This document shows, piece after piece, positions 1 to 11,222 of a stretch of DNA of 64,000 nucleotides. The position numbers and the translations under genes were made by a program. The notes beneath the pieces are model-generated. The model ran no database searches and was not told the DNA's origin. It was given only the letters and a program-made list of their open reading frames with translations. Source of the DNA: an uncultured SAR324 cluster bacterium (GTDB lineage Bacteria; SAR324; NAC60-12); NCBI GenBank assembly GCA_905182865.1, contig CAJJCY010000004.1:798624-862623 (forward strand), written 5' to 3'. Each line of letters opens with the position of its first letter. Position 1 is the first letter of the stretch.

Positions 1-1487
1 ACTGCCTCACGATCTACCTCATTATTTTCGCGAGGCAGTATTTTCACAAATTCTACTTTTCTGGGTTTCTTAAAACCCGCAATTTGTCCGCCAACATAAT
101 CACTTACTTCTTTTTCGGAAAGCTTGGATCCTTTCTTAAGCACACAAACTGCTTTCACTGCTTCGCCCCAGGTCTTATCAGTAACTCCTATAACACAGCA
201 ATCTTTAATCTCAGCATGTTTCCGCAAAACTGATTCAACCTCACCGGGATAAACATTTTCTCCACCGGTTTTTATCAACTCTTTTTCTCCCTTTCTTTTG
301 ACATACCACAAGTATCCATCGTCATCTAAGCGTCCTATATCACCCGTGTGGTGCCAACTGTTGCGCTGGGCATATTCTGTTGCTTCGGGCATATTCCAGT
401 ATTCAAGAAAAATGTTTTCTCCCCGCACAACAATTTCGCCCTCTTCCCCTGTTGGCACCTTTTCATCTAACTCATTAACAATTGCCACGGAGTTAATCAA
501 AGTCGACTGTCCGGAAGCACCAAGACGTTCAGAAGCTGGAGACGCAGTCACAAAAGCCGTGGTTTCCGCTTGTCCAAAGCCCGTCCAAAAAACAGACTTG
601 GTTTCTTCCTGTAAGCGTTTGATATTCTGTGGTCCTTCTAAACCATATACAACCTGTAAACTTTTCAAAACTGATCCTGTTTCTTTTGCAGAGTCAAGTA
701 CACGTTCCAAAATTGGCGGAAACGAACCAAAATATGTCAGTTGTTCAGAGTCAATTAAACGCACAGCTTCTTTATCATCAAATTGTTTAAGCACTACATT
801 TTTACCACCACCAATGAATGTCGCCCAGGCAGAAGTCAGACCCATCACATGAAAGATCGGCAGCGCAAGTAAATGACCTTTGATGGCATCACTTCCAAAA
901 TGGTGGAGATGCACTGCCGCAGAGGCCAAAACATTTCGTTGACTGAGCAAAGCTCCTTTAGGCACACCATCCACTGCCGCAGTTGGAATAATCAACCAGC
1001 CCTCGTCCACACCGGGTTGTGGCTCAGTGAGCGGTGCAGGGTTTTCATCCAGCAGTTGGTCAAAGGATGTAGAAAGTATCGAAGCTTCATCAATACAGTA
1101 AAATTGACGATGTGGAAACACATCACTTAGTTCTTCAGCCTGCTGTTCGAAACTCGTTTGAAATAGCAAGGCTTTCGGTTTTGTACTTTCAAGCACCATG
1201 CGCATTTCGCCAGCACTTGTTCGTGTGTTCAAACAGACTGCAACTACCCCAACACGACTACAGGCAGCCAAAAGCAGTGCATATTCGGCACAGTTGTTTA
1301 GCAGAACAGCAATCCTGTCTCCTTTCTCAAAACCGGTATTCAGTAATCCACGTGCCAGACAATTGACGTGAATTGGAATTTCCGAAAAAGTGAGTCTTAG
1401 ATCACCTGAAACCAGAGCTGTTTCTTCGGATAAATTCAGGGCATTCCTCATAATACAATCGTAAATAGAATGTTCCCGTATAGCCAT
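1..1487 (-). CDS. AMP-dependent acyl-CoA synthetase/ligase, 3' end outside window
   Basis: My own minus-strand translation from ATG at 1487 (MAIREHSIYDCIMRNALNLSEETALVSGDLRLTFSEIP...) is open to the window edge; contains HHTGDIGRLDDDGYLWYVKRKGEKELIKTGGENVYPGEVE, the ANL superfamily A8/A10-type region. Absent from the ORF track because no stop lies in the window. Confidence 0.9.
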   Translation of the reverse strand, partial: MAIREHSIYDCIMRNALNLSEETALVSGDLRLTFSEIPIHVNCLARGLLNTGFEKGDRIAVLLNNCAEYALLLAACSRVGVVAVCLNTRTSAGEMRMVLESTKPKALLFQTSFEQQAEELSDVFPHRQFYCIDEASILSTSFDQLLDENPAPLTEPQPGVDEGWLIIPTAAVDGVPKGALLSQRNVLASAAVHLHHFGSDAIKGHLLALPIFHVMGLTSAWATFIGGGKNVVLKQFDDKEAVRLIDSEQLTYFGSFPPILERVLDSAKETGSVLKSLQVVYGLEGPQNIKRLQEETKSVFWTGFGQAETTAFVTASPASERLGASGQSTLINSVAIVNELDEKVPTGEEGEIVVRGENIFLEYWNMPEATEYAQRNSWHHTGDIGRLDDDGYLWYVKRKGEKELIKTGGENVYPGEVESVLRKHAEIKDCCVIGVTDKTWGEAVKAVCVLKKGSKLSEKEVSDYVGGQIAGFKKPRKVEFVKILPRENNEVDREA

Positions 1488-1505
1488 TATTCCCTTTTCA
1501 ATTTG

Positions 1506-2975
1506 TTAAAGTTCTTCCAGTAAACGTTGATGAATATTATCGAATTTCCCATTACTCATAATTAAGACAACATCTCCTGAGCGGCAATTTGATTTTAGAT
1601 GTTCAATTATGCCCTCTACTTGAGGAAATTCATAGGCAGGAATTTTGTTTTTAATCAGTGATTTCAAAACTTCCAAAACTTCCAAGCGCTGTTCTACAGG
1701 CGTCTGTTCCAAACGATGTGGTGTAGTTAAAATCACCTCGTCGGCTTCCTTGAAAGAGTCAATCAAGGCGTCCTGGTGTATTTTAAGTACGCTGGTATTG
1801 CTTCGTGGCTCAAAAACAGTAATCAAGCGGCGTCCTGGATGTTTTTGCCTGATTGCAGTCACTGTCTCACGAATCGCTGTCGGATGATGTGCAAAGTCAT
1901 CATAAACAGAAATTCCGTTTACTTCTCCACGTAATTCCTGCCTTCTACGAACACTCTGGAATGAATCAAAAGCAGCCTGAATTGTTTTGTCTGCAATTCC
2001 GTTATACCGTGCCAGTACAATCACACCCAATGCATTGAGGACGTTGTACGTTCCAAAAAGATTTAGTTCAAATTCCTGATTTTGGGTAGAACTTTCAGCA
2101 CGATTGTCAAGTACCACAAAAGACATTCCTGCTTCACTGGATTTCAGATTTACTGCCTGTATATCACAAGATTTACCTAAACCAAATTTAAGTACCGGCG
2201 AAAAAGACGACTCCAAAACACTTTTTACATTTTCATCATCTCCATTGGCAACAATCAGACCTTTCCGTGGAATAAGACGCAGCAGCAGTCTGAAGGCCTT
2301 TTTAATATCTGCAAGTGAATCAAAAATATCTGCATGATCAAATTCGAGATTATTCAGAATTAACTGATCCGGCAGATAGTGTAAAAATTTTGATCTTTTA
2401 TCAAAAAATGCAGTGTCGTACTCATCACCTTCAGTAATAAAACAGTTACCGCTTCCATCAAGACAACTGGCTCCAAAATTTTCTGCAATACCTCCAATCA
2501 TGAAGCCCGGCTTTTTCTCTGCAGTCTCAAATACCCAGGCCAATAAAGACGTTGTAGTTGTTTTTCCGTGTGTTCCAGTGACCACAAGAGATGTTTTTCC
2601 ACGTATGAAATACTCTTTCAGCAGTTCCGCCATCGAAATATACGGCAGTTTACTCTCCAGAATTGCCTCTACCTCAGGATTACCTCGCGATAGAGCATTT
2701 CCGATTACAACCAAATCAGGGACAGGCTCCAAATTTTTTGCGTCATATCCGCTCTTTACGGTTATGTTATTTTGTGAAAGAAATTCACTCATGGGAGGAT
2801 AAACATTTTCATCAGAACCACATATATGATGACCACGCTGTTTCAATAACACTGCGAGAGAAGCCATTCCGGTTCCGCAGATTCCTGTAAAATAAATTAG
2901 CTTGGAATTTGAATATAGAAGAGACATCGGGTAACAAAATGTAGCTGCATTAAGAAAAACAGGAGGGAGCAGCAC
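1506..2975 (-). CDS. mpl: UDP-N-acetylmuramate:L-alanyl-gamma-D-glutamyl-meso-diaminopimelate ligase (Mur ligase family)
   Basis: ORF with IYFTGICGTGMASLAVLLKQRGHHICGSDENVYPPMS, VTGTHGKTTTTSLLAW, and ITVFEPRSNTS; typical Mpl. Confidence 0.92.
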   Translation of the reverse strand: MLLPPVFLNAATFCYPMSLLYSNSKLIYFTGICGTGMASLAVLLKQRGHHICGSDENVYPPMSEFLSQNNITVKSGYDAKNLEPVPDLVVIGNALSRGNPEVEAILESKLPYISMAELLKEYFIRGKTSLVVTGTHGKTTTTSLLAWVFETAEKKPGFMIGGIAENFGASCLDGSGNCFITEGDEYDTAFFDKRSKFLHYLPDQLILNNLEFDHADIFDSLADIKKAFRLLLRLIPRKGLIVANGDDENVKSVLESSFSPVLKFGLGKSCDIQAVNLKSSEAGMSFVVLDNRAESSTQNQEFELNLFGTYNVLNALGVIVLARYNGIADKTIQAAFDSFQSVRRRQELRGEVNGISVYDDFAHHPTAIRETVTAIRQKHPGRRLITVFEPRSNTSVLKIHQDALIDSFKEADEVILTTPHRLEQTPVEQRLEVLEVLKSLIKNKIPAYEFPQVEGIIEHLKSNCRSGDVVLIMSNGKFDNIHQRLLEEL

Positions 2976-3060
2976 AGACTATCATAAACTGTACTACGAA
3001 ACAAAAACCACGAACCTTATTGAGTAAATAATGAGGATCGCAATGGTCTGACAGCCCCAA

Positions 3061-4678
3061 TTAGAAGCGTTTATCGTAAACCTTTTCACCAATTTTACAA
3101 GCCAGTAACGTAAATGTTTCACGTTCAAAAGCTCCATCCAGTGCAACCTGTAGTTCGTTTCGACTTGAAATCCAGTGTCCAATACCACCCAAAGCCCGGG
3201 CTACAGCTGGAAAGTCGGTTGCACCAAAATCGACTCCGAGATTCTGTAATTTTGATTTACGCTGTTTGAGTTCAATCAGGGCCAGTGATTCATCGATAAA
3301 TACCACAATCACAACAGGCAATTTTAAATCCCGCAAAGTCGCCAATTCACCTAAAACCATTTCCATACCTGCATCTCCGACAAAGGCCACGACCGCCGGA
3401 ATGTCCTGAGCGACATTCCCGCACCAGACGTTCCGGCCTGAGCCGCCAAACGAAAGCCCATGGCCAACGGTACAGCGCAACCCATCGTACAAAGTCCAGA
3501 AGATTGCAGCAAGCTGCGAGCTTCGTAACATTCCCACATCTGGCTCAGCAAAATCCTGTGCGCTCCGCTGTCCACCGTGGCAATTCCATTTCGTGGTAAG
3601 GCTTTTCGCACAACATCAACTACGGCTCCTGGCCCCCATTCCACCAGCACCGGCGTTAAGTTCCGGAAAAGATCGATTTCAAATCTCTCCTGACTTTTTC
3701 CGGTTCTCCATTTTTCCAAACCAGATTTGCAGAAGCTTCTTTTCTCAAGGTTTTCAAACCTTCACCAACGTGTCCGACAAAACTCAAATCGGCTTGGTGC
3801 ATATAATGCGTGTTTGGTACTGCGCAAAATTCGATCACCCTTCGTGCCATCATCCCAGGGTCACGCCAGCCTGAACGCATTTCAATCGGATCGTATCCTG
3901 CCAGAATAATTAAATCACTTTCCCGTACCAGTGGTAACAAATATTGGTCGGCCAAAGGGGACAGGCCCGCACCGCCAAGGGCAAGCGCGTCATCCTCAGG
4001 CAGCAATCGCCTTTTGCTTTGTATGTCGTGACATCAGTGGATCGCGAAACGTCCCGCCATTTCCGTTCACATCGCAGTGGCGGCATCTCTCGATTCGACG
4101 GCATCCACACCTGCTATTATCAAAGGCCGTTTTGCTTCCCGGAACCACTGTCGGGCAGCTTCCAATTCTGTTCCTTCCGCTGGTGCGGTATGTGAAGGAA
4201 ATGTTCGGACAATCATAGTGCTTGCCGGCTGTGATTTCGAGGCCAGACTAATCGGCAAATCAAGATGCACCGGTCCGGGTTGACCGTCCAACGCGATCGC
4301 TATCGCCTTATCAATGGACACATCAACAGCGCCATCAACGACTTTTATACTGGCCTTAGTAACCGATTTGAGTAATTCACCGTGATCAAAAACCTGATGA
4401 GTGTAGGTCAGGGCCTCATCAGCATCCACACAACCGGTAAGGAAAATCAACGGCACCCGATCCTGAAAAGCATTTGCTACTACATTCACAGCATTGGCAA
4501 CTCCCGGACCAATGGTCGCAACCAGAATTCCTGGCGCACCGTCAGCATGAAACCCGCCTTCCGCCATGAACCCGGCACAGTTTTCGTGCTTTGTTAAAAC
4601 AAAATCAATTCCGGATTTTTTCAAGCCCTCCATCAAAACCATCAAAGATTGCTGGTCAAACCTTGTTGACACAGTCAT
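3061..4678 (-). pseudogene. Thiamine-diphosphate-dependent enzyme (acetolactate synthase-like), broken by at least three frameshifts
   Basis: ORFs 4067-4678, 3656-4006, 3351-3719 and 3061-3537 are consecutive collinear pieces of one ThDP enzyme (N-terminal KHENCAGFMAEGG...ATIGPGVANAVNVVANAF; C-terminal VAFVGDAGMEMVLGELATLRDLKLPVVIVVF). Confidence 0.8.
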
Positions 4679-4852
4679 AAGTACATGTTCCCAATTATTT
4701 CAGCAGAATTTGCCATTACAACCTTTCATTCTATTTTGCTAAAATCTCACAAAAACCAAAAATATATTTTGCCTATAACGCGCATTTATTTTTTGCAAAA
4801 AGCTGTAGGGCCTGACATAGTGCAGAACATTGCTAAATTACATGCCTCCGAA

Positions 4853-6079
4853 TTATGCCTCTTTTGCCGCCAATTTAAAATGCCCGTCCCGTGTTTGCGG
4901 GAGTTTTCGATTCAGTAATGCGGAGGCCACTACAGTACGCAAAATCTGTGCTGTGCCGCCTCCAATGGTAAACATACGTGCATCCCTCACCATACGTTCC
5001 AGTGGCATGTTACGGGAATATCCAGCAGAACCAAATATTTGCAGTGCGTCATTGGTGACTTTGATTGCCATTTCAGAGGAAAAAATCTTGGCCTGCGCCG
5101 CTTCCAGCATGTCTGGAAAACCCGGAACGTCCGGTGCGACTTGTCCAGAACTTCCGGAACTTGAGCTAGCAGCTTTGTGAAGCAATAGCCGTGCGGCTTC
5201 AATTTGCGTGTGCATATCGACCAGCATCCACTGTAATCCCTGAAATTCGCAAATAGGGCGTCCGAATTGTTCACGTTGCTTTGAATAGTCCAAGGCCAGT
5301 TCATAGGCACCAGTGGCAATACCCAGCGCTACCGTTCCAGCTCCAACACGCTGGCCGTTGTAAGCATTCATCAACCCGGCAAATCCGTGTCGCAAACCTT
5401 CCGGCGGAATCAAGACCATTTCTTCCGGAACTTCTAAATCTTTGCAAATGATATGCGTTTCCGGCATTCCGCGCAAACCCATCGCCGGTTCGCGTCTTCC
5501 CACTTTCAATCCCTTTGTTCCCTGCAAAACGATAAATCCAGCAATACCCTGCGATTCGTTATTTTCGAAAACACGGGCAAAAATTAAATGAAACTTGGAA
5601 ACTCCACCACCCGTAATCCAGTGCTTTGTACCGTTGAGAATATAGCTGTCGCCTTTGTGATCGGCGCGTGTCGTCATTTCTGTGGCCGCACTTCCAGCTC
5701 CAGGTTCGGTGATGCAGATCGCCGGTTTGTCGCCACTCAAAACATGTTCCGCCGCCAATTTTTTTTGAACTTCTGAACCGTATTTCATTACTGCTCCAAC
5801 TGCTCCCATATTCGCTTCCACAACTATCCGAGCCGAAACCCCGCAGGCCTTTGCAATTTCCTCAATTACCAGTACCACATCCATATACGACATCCCAGGT
5901 CCTCCATATTCTTCCGGAATCGTCATGCCCATGAAACCCTGCTTGGTCAAGAGTTCAACATTTTCCCATGGATACTGTTCCGTACGATCTACTTCTGCGG
6001 CACGGGGGGCAATTTCCTTTTTGGCAAACTCCCGTGCGGTTAATTGCAGTTGTTTCTGTGTTGCTGATAGTTCAAACAT
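4853..6079 (-). CDS. Acyl-CoA dehydrogenase
   Basis: 408 aa; ITEPGAGSAATEMTTRADHKGDSYILNGTKHWITGGGVS and QIFGSAGYSRNMPLERMVRDARMFTIGGGTAQILR signatures. Confidence 0.93.
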   Translation of the reverse strand: MFELSATQKQLQLTAREFAKKEIAPRAAEVDRTEQYPWENVELLTKQGFMGMTIPEEYGGPGMSYMDVVLVIEEIAKACGVSARIVVEANMGAVGAVMKYGSEVQKKLAAEHVLSGDKPAICITEPGAGSAATEMTTRADHKGDSYILNGTKHWITGGGVSKFHLIFARVFENNESQGIAGFIVLQGTKGLKVGRREPAMGLRGMPETHIICKDLEVPEEMVLIPPEGLRHGFAGLMNAYNGQRVGAGTVALGIATGAYELALDYSKQREQFGRPICEFQGLQWMLVDMHTQIEAARLLLHKAASSSSGSSGQVAPDVPGFPDMLEAAQAKIFSSEMAIKVTNDALQIFGSAGYSRNMPLERMVRDARMFTIGGGTAQILRTVVASALLNRKLPQTRDGHFKLAAKEA

Positions 6080-6142
6080 TATTTTTGAATAGTTGATTAT
6101 TTTATGAAAATTAGACTGGTTAAATATGAAAAATTGAATTTT

Positions 6143-6313
6143 CTAGAGGCTCTTCACGTCCTGCAGTTTTCTCAGCACTGGTACACGGATTCCCAAAAAG
6201 ATATCAACTTCACCGTATTCTCCTTTTCCGGTTTTGAAAAATCTTTGTGAATGTTCAGCTATTTGCTCATTGGCCAGCTGCATCAAATCATTATGAATGA
6301 TTTTATGATTCAT
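6143..6313 (-). pseudogene. N-terminal remnant of an AlkD-like DNA alkylation repair protein
   Basis: Translated from minus strand: [56 protein letters not shown]; the [28 protein letters not shown] pattern is the AlkD family N-terminus, terminated after 56 aa. Confidence 0.75.
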
Positions 6314-6385
6314 TTTTCAAAATTATACAAAATAATTTTGTGTAAAAAATGGATTCATAAAAATGTTAAAAATTTCTATAAACAT

Positions 6386-7225
6386 TCAAAATAATAATCC
6401 AGAAAATGTTTTTTTAATAAACATACGTGGAAAGCCTGCATAGTCGCGAATGGCTTGATGCTGCACGCAGCGGTTATCCCACATCAACACATCTCCTTGG
6501 CGCCAACTGTGGCGGTAGATATTTTCCTGCCGCGTGGCAAGTTCCATTAGCCATTCAATCAACAATCGGCTTTCTTCCGGTGTCCATCCAACAAAACTCT
6601 CGGTATAATATGGATTGACGTATAGCGCCTTGCGACCGGTTTCGGGATGAGTACGCACCACAGGATGGCTGACTATACTTGGAATAGAAGCAATCGATTT
6701 GGCGTTGTTATCGCCTTCGTTGTTCCGTCGAACCAAAGCTTCTGCGGAATGCAAAGCACGCAAGCCTTTCAGTGTTTTTTGCAGTCCTGGAGACAGTTCC
6801 TCTAAAACACTATACATATTGCAAAACAAAGTATCTCCCAGTCCTTCACCCGGGACCTCAAGAGCGTAGAGTACTGAACCAAGCGGAGGACATTCTGCGA
6901 AGGAAATATCAGAATGCCAAAAGTCATTCCGTGGTGCAGGAATATCGGCGCGGTTCTCCAATACTAGAATTTCAGGTTGGGATAGGGCTCCCTCACGGCT
7001 CCCCAAAGGATGAGGTTCCACCGGTCCAAAGCAACTTGTAAAACTGACCTGTTGTGCAGGAGTTAAACATTGTTCTCGGAAGAGCAACACTATGTTTTCG
7101 TGGAATGCATCTTTGATCTTGGAACAGTTTGCTGGGTCCATATCATGTGACAGATCTATTCCGTGCACCTCCGCGCCCAATGCCCCGCAGAGAGGGGTTA
7201 TTTCAACTTTCATTTTGCTTCCCAA
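6386..7225 (-). CDS. TauD/TfdA family 2-oxoglutarate/Fe(II)-dependent dioxygenase
   Basis: FHENIVLLFREQ, NDFWHSDISFAECPPLGSVLYA (HxD), SHPVVRTHPETGRKALYVNPYYT, and WDNRCVQHQAI. Confidence 0.92.
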   Translation of the reverse strand: MGSKMKVEITPLCGALGAEVHGIDLSHDMDPANCSKIKDAFHENIVLLFREQCLTPAQQVSFTSCFGPVEPHPLGSREGALSQPEILVLENRADIPAPRNDFWHSDISFAECPPLGSVLYALEVPGEGLGDTLFCNMYSVLEELSPGLQKTLKGLRALHSAEALVRRNNEGDNNAKSIASIPSIVSHPVVRTHPETGRKALYVNPYYTESFVGWTPEESRLLIEWLMELATRQENIYRHSWRQGDVLMWDNRCVQHQAIRDYAGFPRMFIKKTFSGLLF

Positions 7226-7261
7226 AAACGTGTCTTAAAAAGAATATCCCAAACCAATTTT

Positions 7262-8488
7262 TCAAACTACCTTTTTCATTGCCAATTCCCTTCGTTCATC
7301 TTCATCCATGCCCAGTAATTCCTCTAATATTTCGTCCGTGTGCTGACCTAATGTTGGCGGAGCATGTCGGTAAGTCACCGGCGTTGCCGACATTTTCAGT
7401 GGACTGCCGATTAAAGTGACATTTCCATTTCCGGAAAGTGGGTGGGGCATGGAAATTTCCATTTCGCGGTGCTGGATTTGAGGATCATCAAAGACTTCTT
7501 TGATTGTGTTAACAGGGCCACAGGGAACCTGCCTTTTTGCCAGTCCCTCCAACCAATATTGAGTCGTGTGTTGTTGCGTCAAATCAGTAATCAATGCAAC
7601 CAAAATGTTACGATTTTTCACTCTATCCGAATTAGTTTTGAAGCGGGAATCATCAGGCAATTCCGATGCCTCCGCAAATTTACAAAACTTCCTGAACTGA
7701 GCATCGTTTCCAATTGCCAATACAAAAAAACTATCACTTGTTTGAAAAGATTGATAAGGCACGATGTTCGGATGGGCATTACCCAGACGGTGCTGATCTT
7801 CGCGGGAAGTTAAATAATTCGATCCGGAATTGATCAGCCATGCTGTCTGTGAATCGAGCAACGCCAAGTCGATGTATTGTCCCTGTCCACCCTGATCCCG
7901 ATGACGAATTGCTGCCAGAATACTGACTGCAGCATACATTCCGCACATCACATCCGCTATGCCGACGCCTACCTTCATTGGTGAACCATCCGGTTCTCCG
8001 GTAACACTCATTATTCCGCCCATCGCCTGAATCATAAAATCGTAACCTGGCAAGTGCGACTTTGGCCCTGACTGTCCGAAGCCGGAAATGGAACAATAAA
8101 TCAATTCTGGAAATTCCGTTTTTATTGCGGCATAATCCAAACCGTATTTTTTCAGGCCACCAACTTTATAATTCTCAATCAGCACATCACATTTACCAAC
8201 AAGTTTCCAGATCAGTTTCTGTCCTTCCTCCTTTGTAATATCTACCGTCAATGAACGCTTGTTGCGGTTAGCACAAAGATAATACGCGCTTTCGCTGGTG
8301 TCATTTCCGTCTGAGTCTTTAACATACGGAGGCCCCCATTTACGGGTATCATCACCTACTCCCGGACGTTCAATTTTAATGATATCTGCTCCTAAATCGC
8401 CAAACATTTGAGTACAGGTTGGACCGGCTAAAATCCGGGTCATGTCTAAAATACGTAAGCCTTTTAGGGGGCCTGGGTTGGTTGCCAT
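7262..8488 (-). CDS. CaiB/BaiF family III CoA-transferase
   Basis: GLRILDMTRILAGPTCTQMFGDLGADIIKIERPGVGDDTRKWGPP...CANRNKRSLTVDITKEEGQ; PGYDFMIQAMGGIMSVTGEPDG. Confidence 0.95.
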   Translation of the reverse strand: MATNPGPLKGLRILDMTRILAGPTCTQMFGDLGADIIKIERPGVGDDTRKWGPPYVKDSDGNDTSESAYYLCANRNKRSLTVDITKEEGQKLIWKLVGKCDVLIENYKVGGLKKYGLDYAAIKTEFPELIYCSISGFGQSGPKSHLPGYDFMIQAMGGIMSVTGEPDGSPMKVGVGIADVMCGMYAAVSILAAIRHRDQGGQGQYIDLALLDSQTAWLINSGSNYLTSREDQHRLGNAHPNIVPYQSFQTSDSFFVLAIGNDAQFRKFCKFAEASELPDDSRFKTNSDRVKNRNILVALITDLTQQHTTQYWLEGLAKRQVPCGPVNTIKEVFDDPQIQHREMEISMPHPLSGNGNVTLIGSPLKMSATPVTYRHAPPTLGQHTDEILEELLGMDEDERRELAMKKVV

Positions 8489-8519
8489 AGTTTTGTATTA
8501 CTTTTACCTATCATTAGTC

Positions 8520-11122
8520 TTAAATTCTCCGCCGTCGTTGTCTAATAACCACAAGACCCAAAAGTGCTAAGGCAGGAAAGTACATCCACTGCTTGGCAGG
8601 TCGGTCGGTGGGAATTTGCAGACTGAGTATTTCCCAATCAAAATCGATTCCGGCTTTTTGCGCCAAACTGTCATATGTGACCATATCAACAAAAACTCTT
8701 TTTTTCTCTGTGCGTAATTCAAGACCAGCTTTTTCTAAACGAGCTTTTCCAGGTGCTGATTCTCCCATTGGTAGAACAACCATTTTGCTGACAAGATTCC
8801 CTTCGATACTTTCACCTTCTACATGCAAACGCAAATCTGAATTTGGAGGAAGTTGCTCAACCATTTCAACAATCTTAATTGCCTGAACAATCTGGCTTGA
8901 AGGATAAACCATTTCCCACCAGTAACCAGGACGGAATAATGTGAATGAAATCAAGAGCAGAATGAGTGTTTCCCACCAACGACTTTTTACAAAGAAATAG
9001 CCTTGAGTGGCGGCGGCAAACAAAAGCATGGCCAAAATCGCGGTGATAATTGTGATCAGCAAATGCCACCAACTCTCAATCCCAATCATCAAAAGTTCTG
9101 TGTTGAAAATAAAAAGGAAAGGAAGAATTGCCGTGCGAATATCATAGAGAAAACCTTGTATTCCGGTTTTAATCGGATCACTTTTCGCAATCGCTGAAGC
9201 CGCAAAAGCCGCTAAACCGACTGGTGGCGTATCGTCTGCTAAAATTCCAAAATAAAAGACAAACATATGAACCGCAATCAACGGTACGATCAAACCGTTT
9301 TGCGCACCTAATGTTACAATCACCGGAGCCATCAGAGTGGAGACCACGATGTAATTTGCTGTGGTTGGCAATCCCATGCCCAACACAAGACAAATAAATG
9401 CTGTAAACAGTAACATCAACATCAAGTTTCCTCCGGAGATAAACTCTACAAACTCGGTCATCACCAATCCAATTCCGGTCAATGTTACCGTGCCGACGAT
9501 GATTCCAGCAGTTGCAGTGGCAACTCCAATTCCAATCATGTTTCTCGCACCGAATATTAACCCGTCAACTAAGTTCCGGAGACCTTTGAAAAATTCGTGC
9601 TCCAAATCACCACTTTTCCGGAAAAATACTTTCAACGGCCGTTGAGTTGCTATAATGAACAGCATGATCATCGTAGCCCAAAATGCGGCCAGTCCCGGTG
9701 AAAATCGTTCAACCATCAAACACCAAATTAAAACAACAACCGGAAGTAAATAATGCAATCCGGATTTAACAGTTGGGCCAGTCTCAGGAAGTTCTGTCAA
9801 CTCAAGATGATGTTCGTCAATTTCCAAATCAGGAAAATTAATGGAATAACGCATAAGTGCAAGATATGCTGTCAAAATTAAAACTCCAGCTATCCACGGT
9901 GATGCTTCTCCAGCGACTGATTTAATCCAGCCAAAACCATAATAAATGATTCCGGAAAGTATGACCAAACTGATCATCACCATCAGAAATGTTACAATTT
10001 TTTGAAAAATCGTGGTCACTTTTCGTGGAGGAAGTCCTTTCAAATCTGCTTTCATTGCTTCCAAATGAACAATGTAAACCAGTGCAATATAAGATATAAC
10101 TGCGGGCAAAAAAGCATGTTTGATAACTTCCAAATATGAAATCCCCACATATTCAATCATCAAAAAAGCTGCTGCTCCCATTATCGGCGGCATCAACTGA
10201 CCATTAGTTGAGGCAGCAACTTCAATCGCTCCGGCTTTTTCCGCAGAAAAACCAACTTTTTTCATAAGCGGAATGGTGAAAGTTCCCGTAATCACCACAT
10301 TCGCAATTGAGGACCCGGAAATCATACCGTTCATTCCGGAAGAAACAACTGCTGCTTTTGCAGGTCCACCTCTCATTTTACCAACCATAGCAAAAGCAAC
10401 TAGGTCAAATATTTTCCTCCACCAGCTGTTTCTAGAAGTGCCCCAAATAAAACGAATAAAAAAACAAAACTGGTAGAGACTCCCAAAGCGACTCCAAAAA
10501 CACCCTCAGTACCAAGCCACTGGTGAGAAACAATTTTGTTCAGACTTTGTCCTTTATGTGCAATAACTTCCGGCATATAAGGGCCAGCAACCGTGTATAA
10601 CAGAAATACCGAAGCAACCACCATCAACGTCGGGCCCAGTGCGCGACGTGTCCCTTCCAGCAACAAAATCATTCCTGTTACTGAGACTACAATATCAAGA
10701 TAGGTTGGTAGTCCCGGACGGTCTGACAGTTCATGATAAAACAAATAAATATATCCCGCGCAAAATGCTCCTGTTCCTGCAAAGAACCAGTCCTTCCAAG
10801 GAATACGGGTCTGTGGTGAACTTTTCAAAGCTGGAAAAGCTAAATAGACAAGGAAAATTGAAAACGCTAAATGGATTGAACGGGCTTCTGTATCGTTAAA
10901 TACTCCAAAATTGAATATGAAGGGCAAAGTCGATGCATACCATATTTGGAATATGGACCAGATCAATGATACCCCTAACATAACCTTCCTGGACCAGCCC
11001 AGAGGCGAACGACCGCCCGTTTCAGATTCAGCCATAATTTGGTCGGCTTTTTCGATTGTGTTTGAATGAGAATCGGTGGAGGTTGCTTCTGAAACTGAGG
11101 TAAATAATTTTTTTATATTCAT
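8520..11122 (-). CDS. TRAP transporter permease, DctQ/DctM (4TM/12TM) fusion, split by one apparent frameshift near 10400
   Basis: ORFs 10400-11122 (4TM part) and 8520-10388 (12TM part) join as ...GALLETAGGGKYFDLVAFAMVGKMRGGPAKAAVV when the frame is shifted by one at ~10405. Confidence 0.88.
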
Positions 11123-11222
11123 GAAGAAGAATCAATCATAAACCAGTAGGACACTGGAAAGATGGAGCCTCTGAAATTTGCTTGTCCAATTCAAAGGCTC
11201 CTGGGTAGTAAGGAATACGGTA

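Noticed and set aside
298-1366. Three + strand ORFs (184, 85, 84 aa) at the left end
   Set aside because: They are antisense to the acyl-CoA synthetase reading frame and have no recognisable domains.
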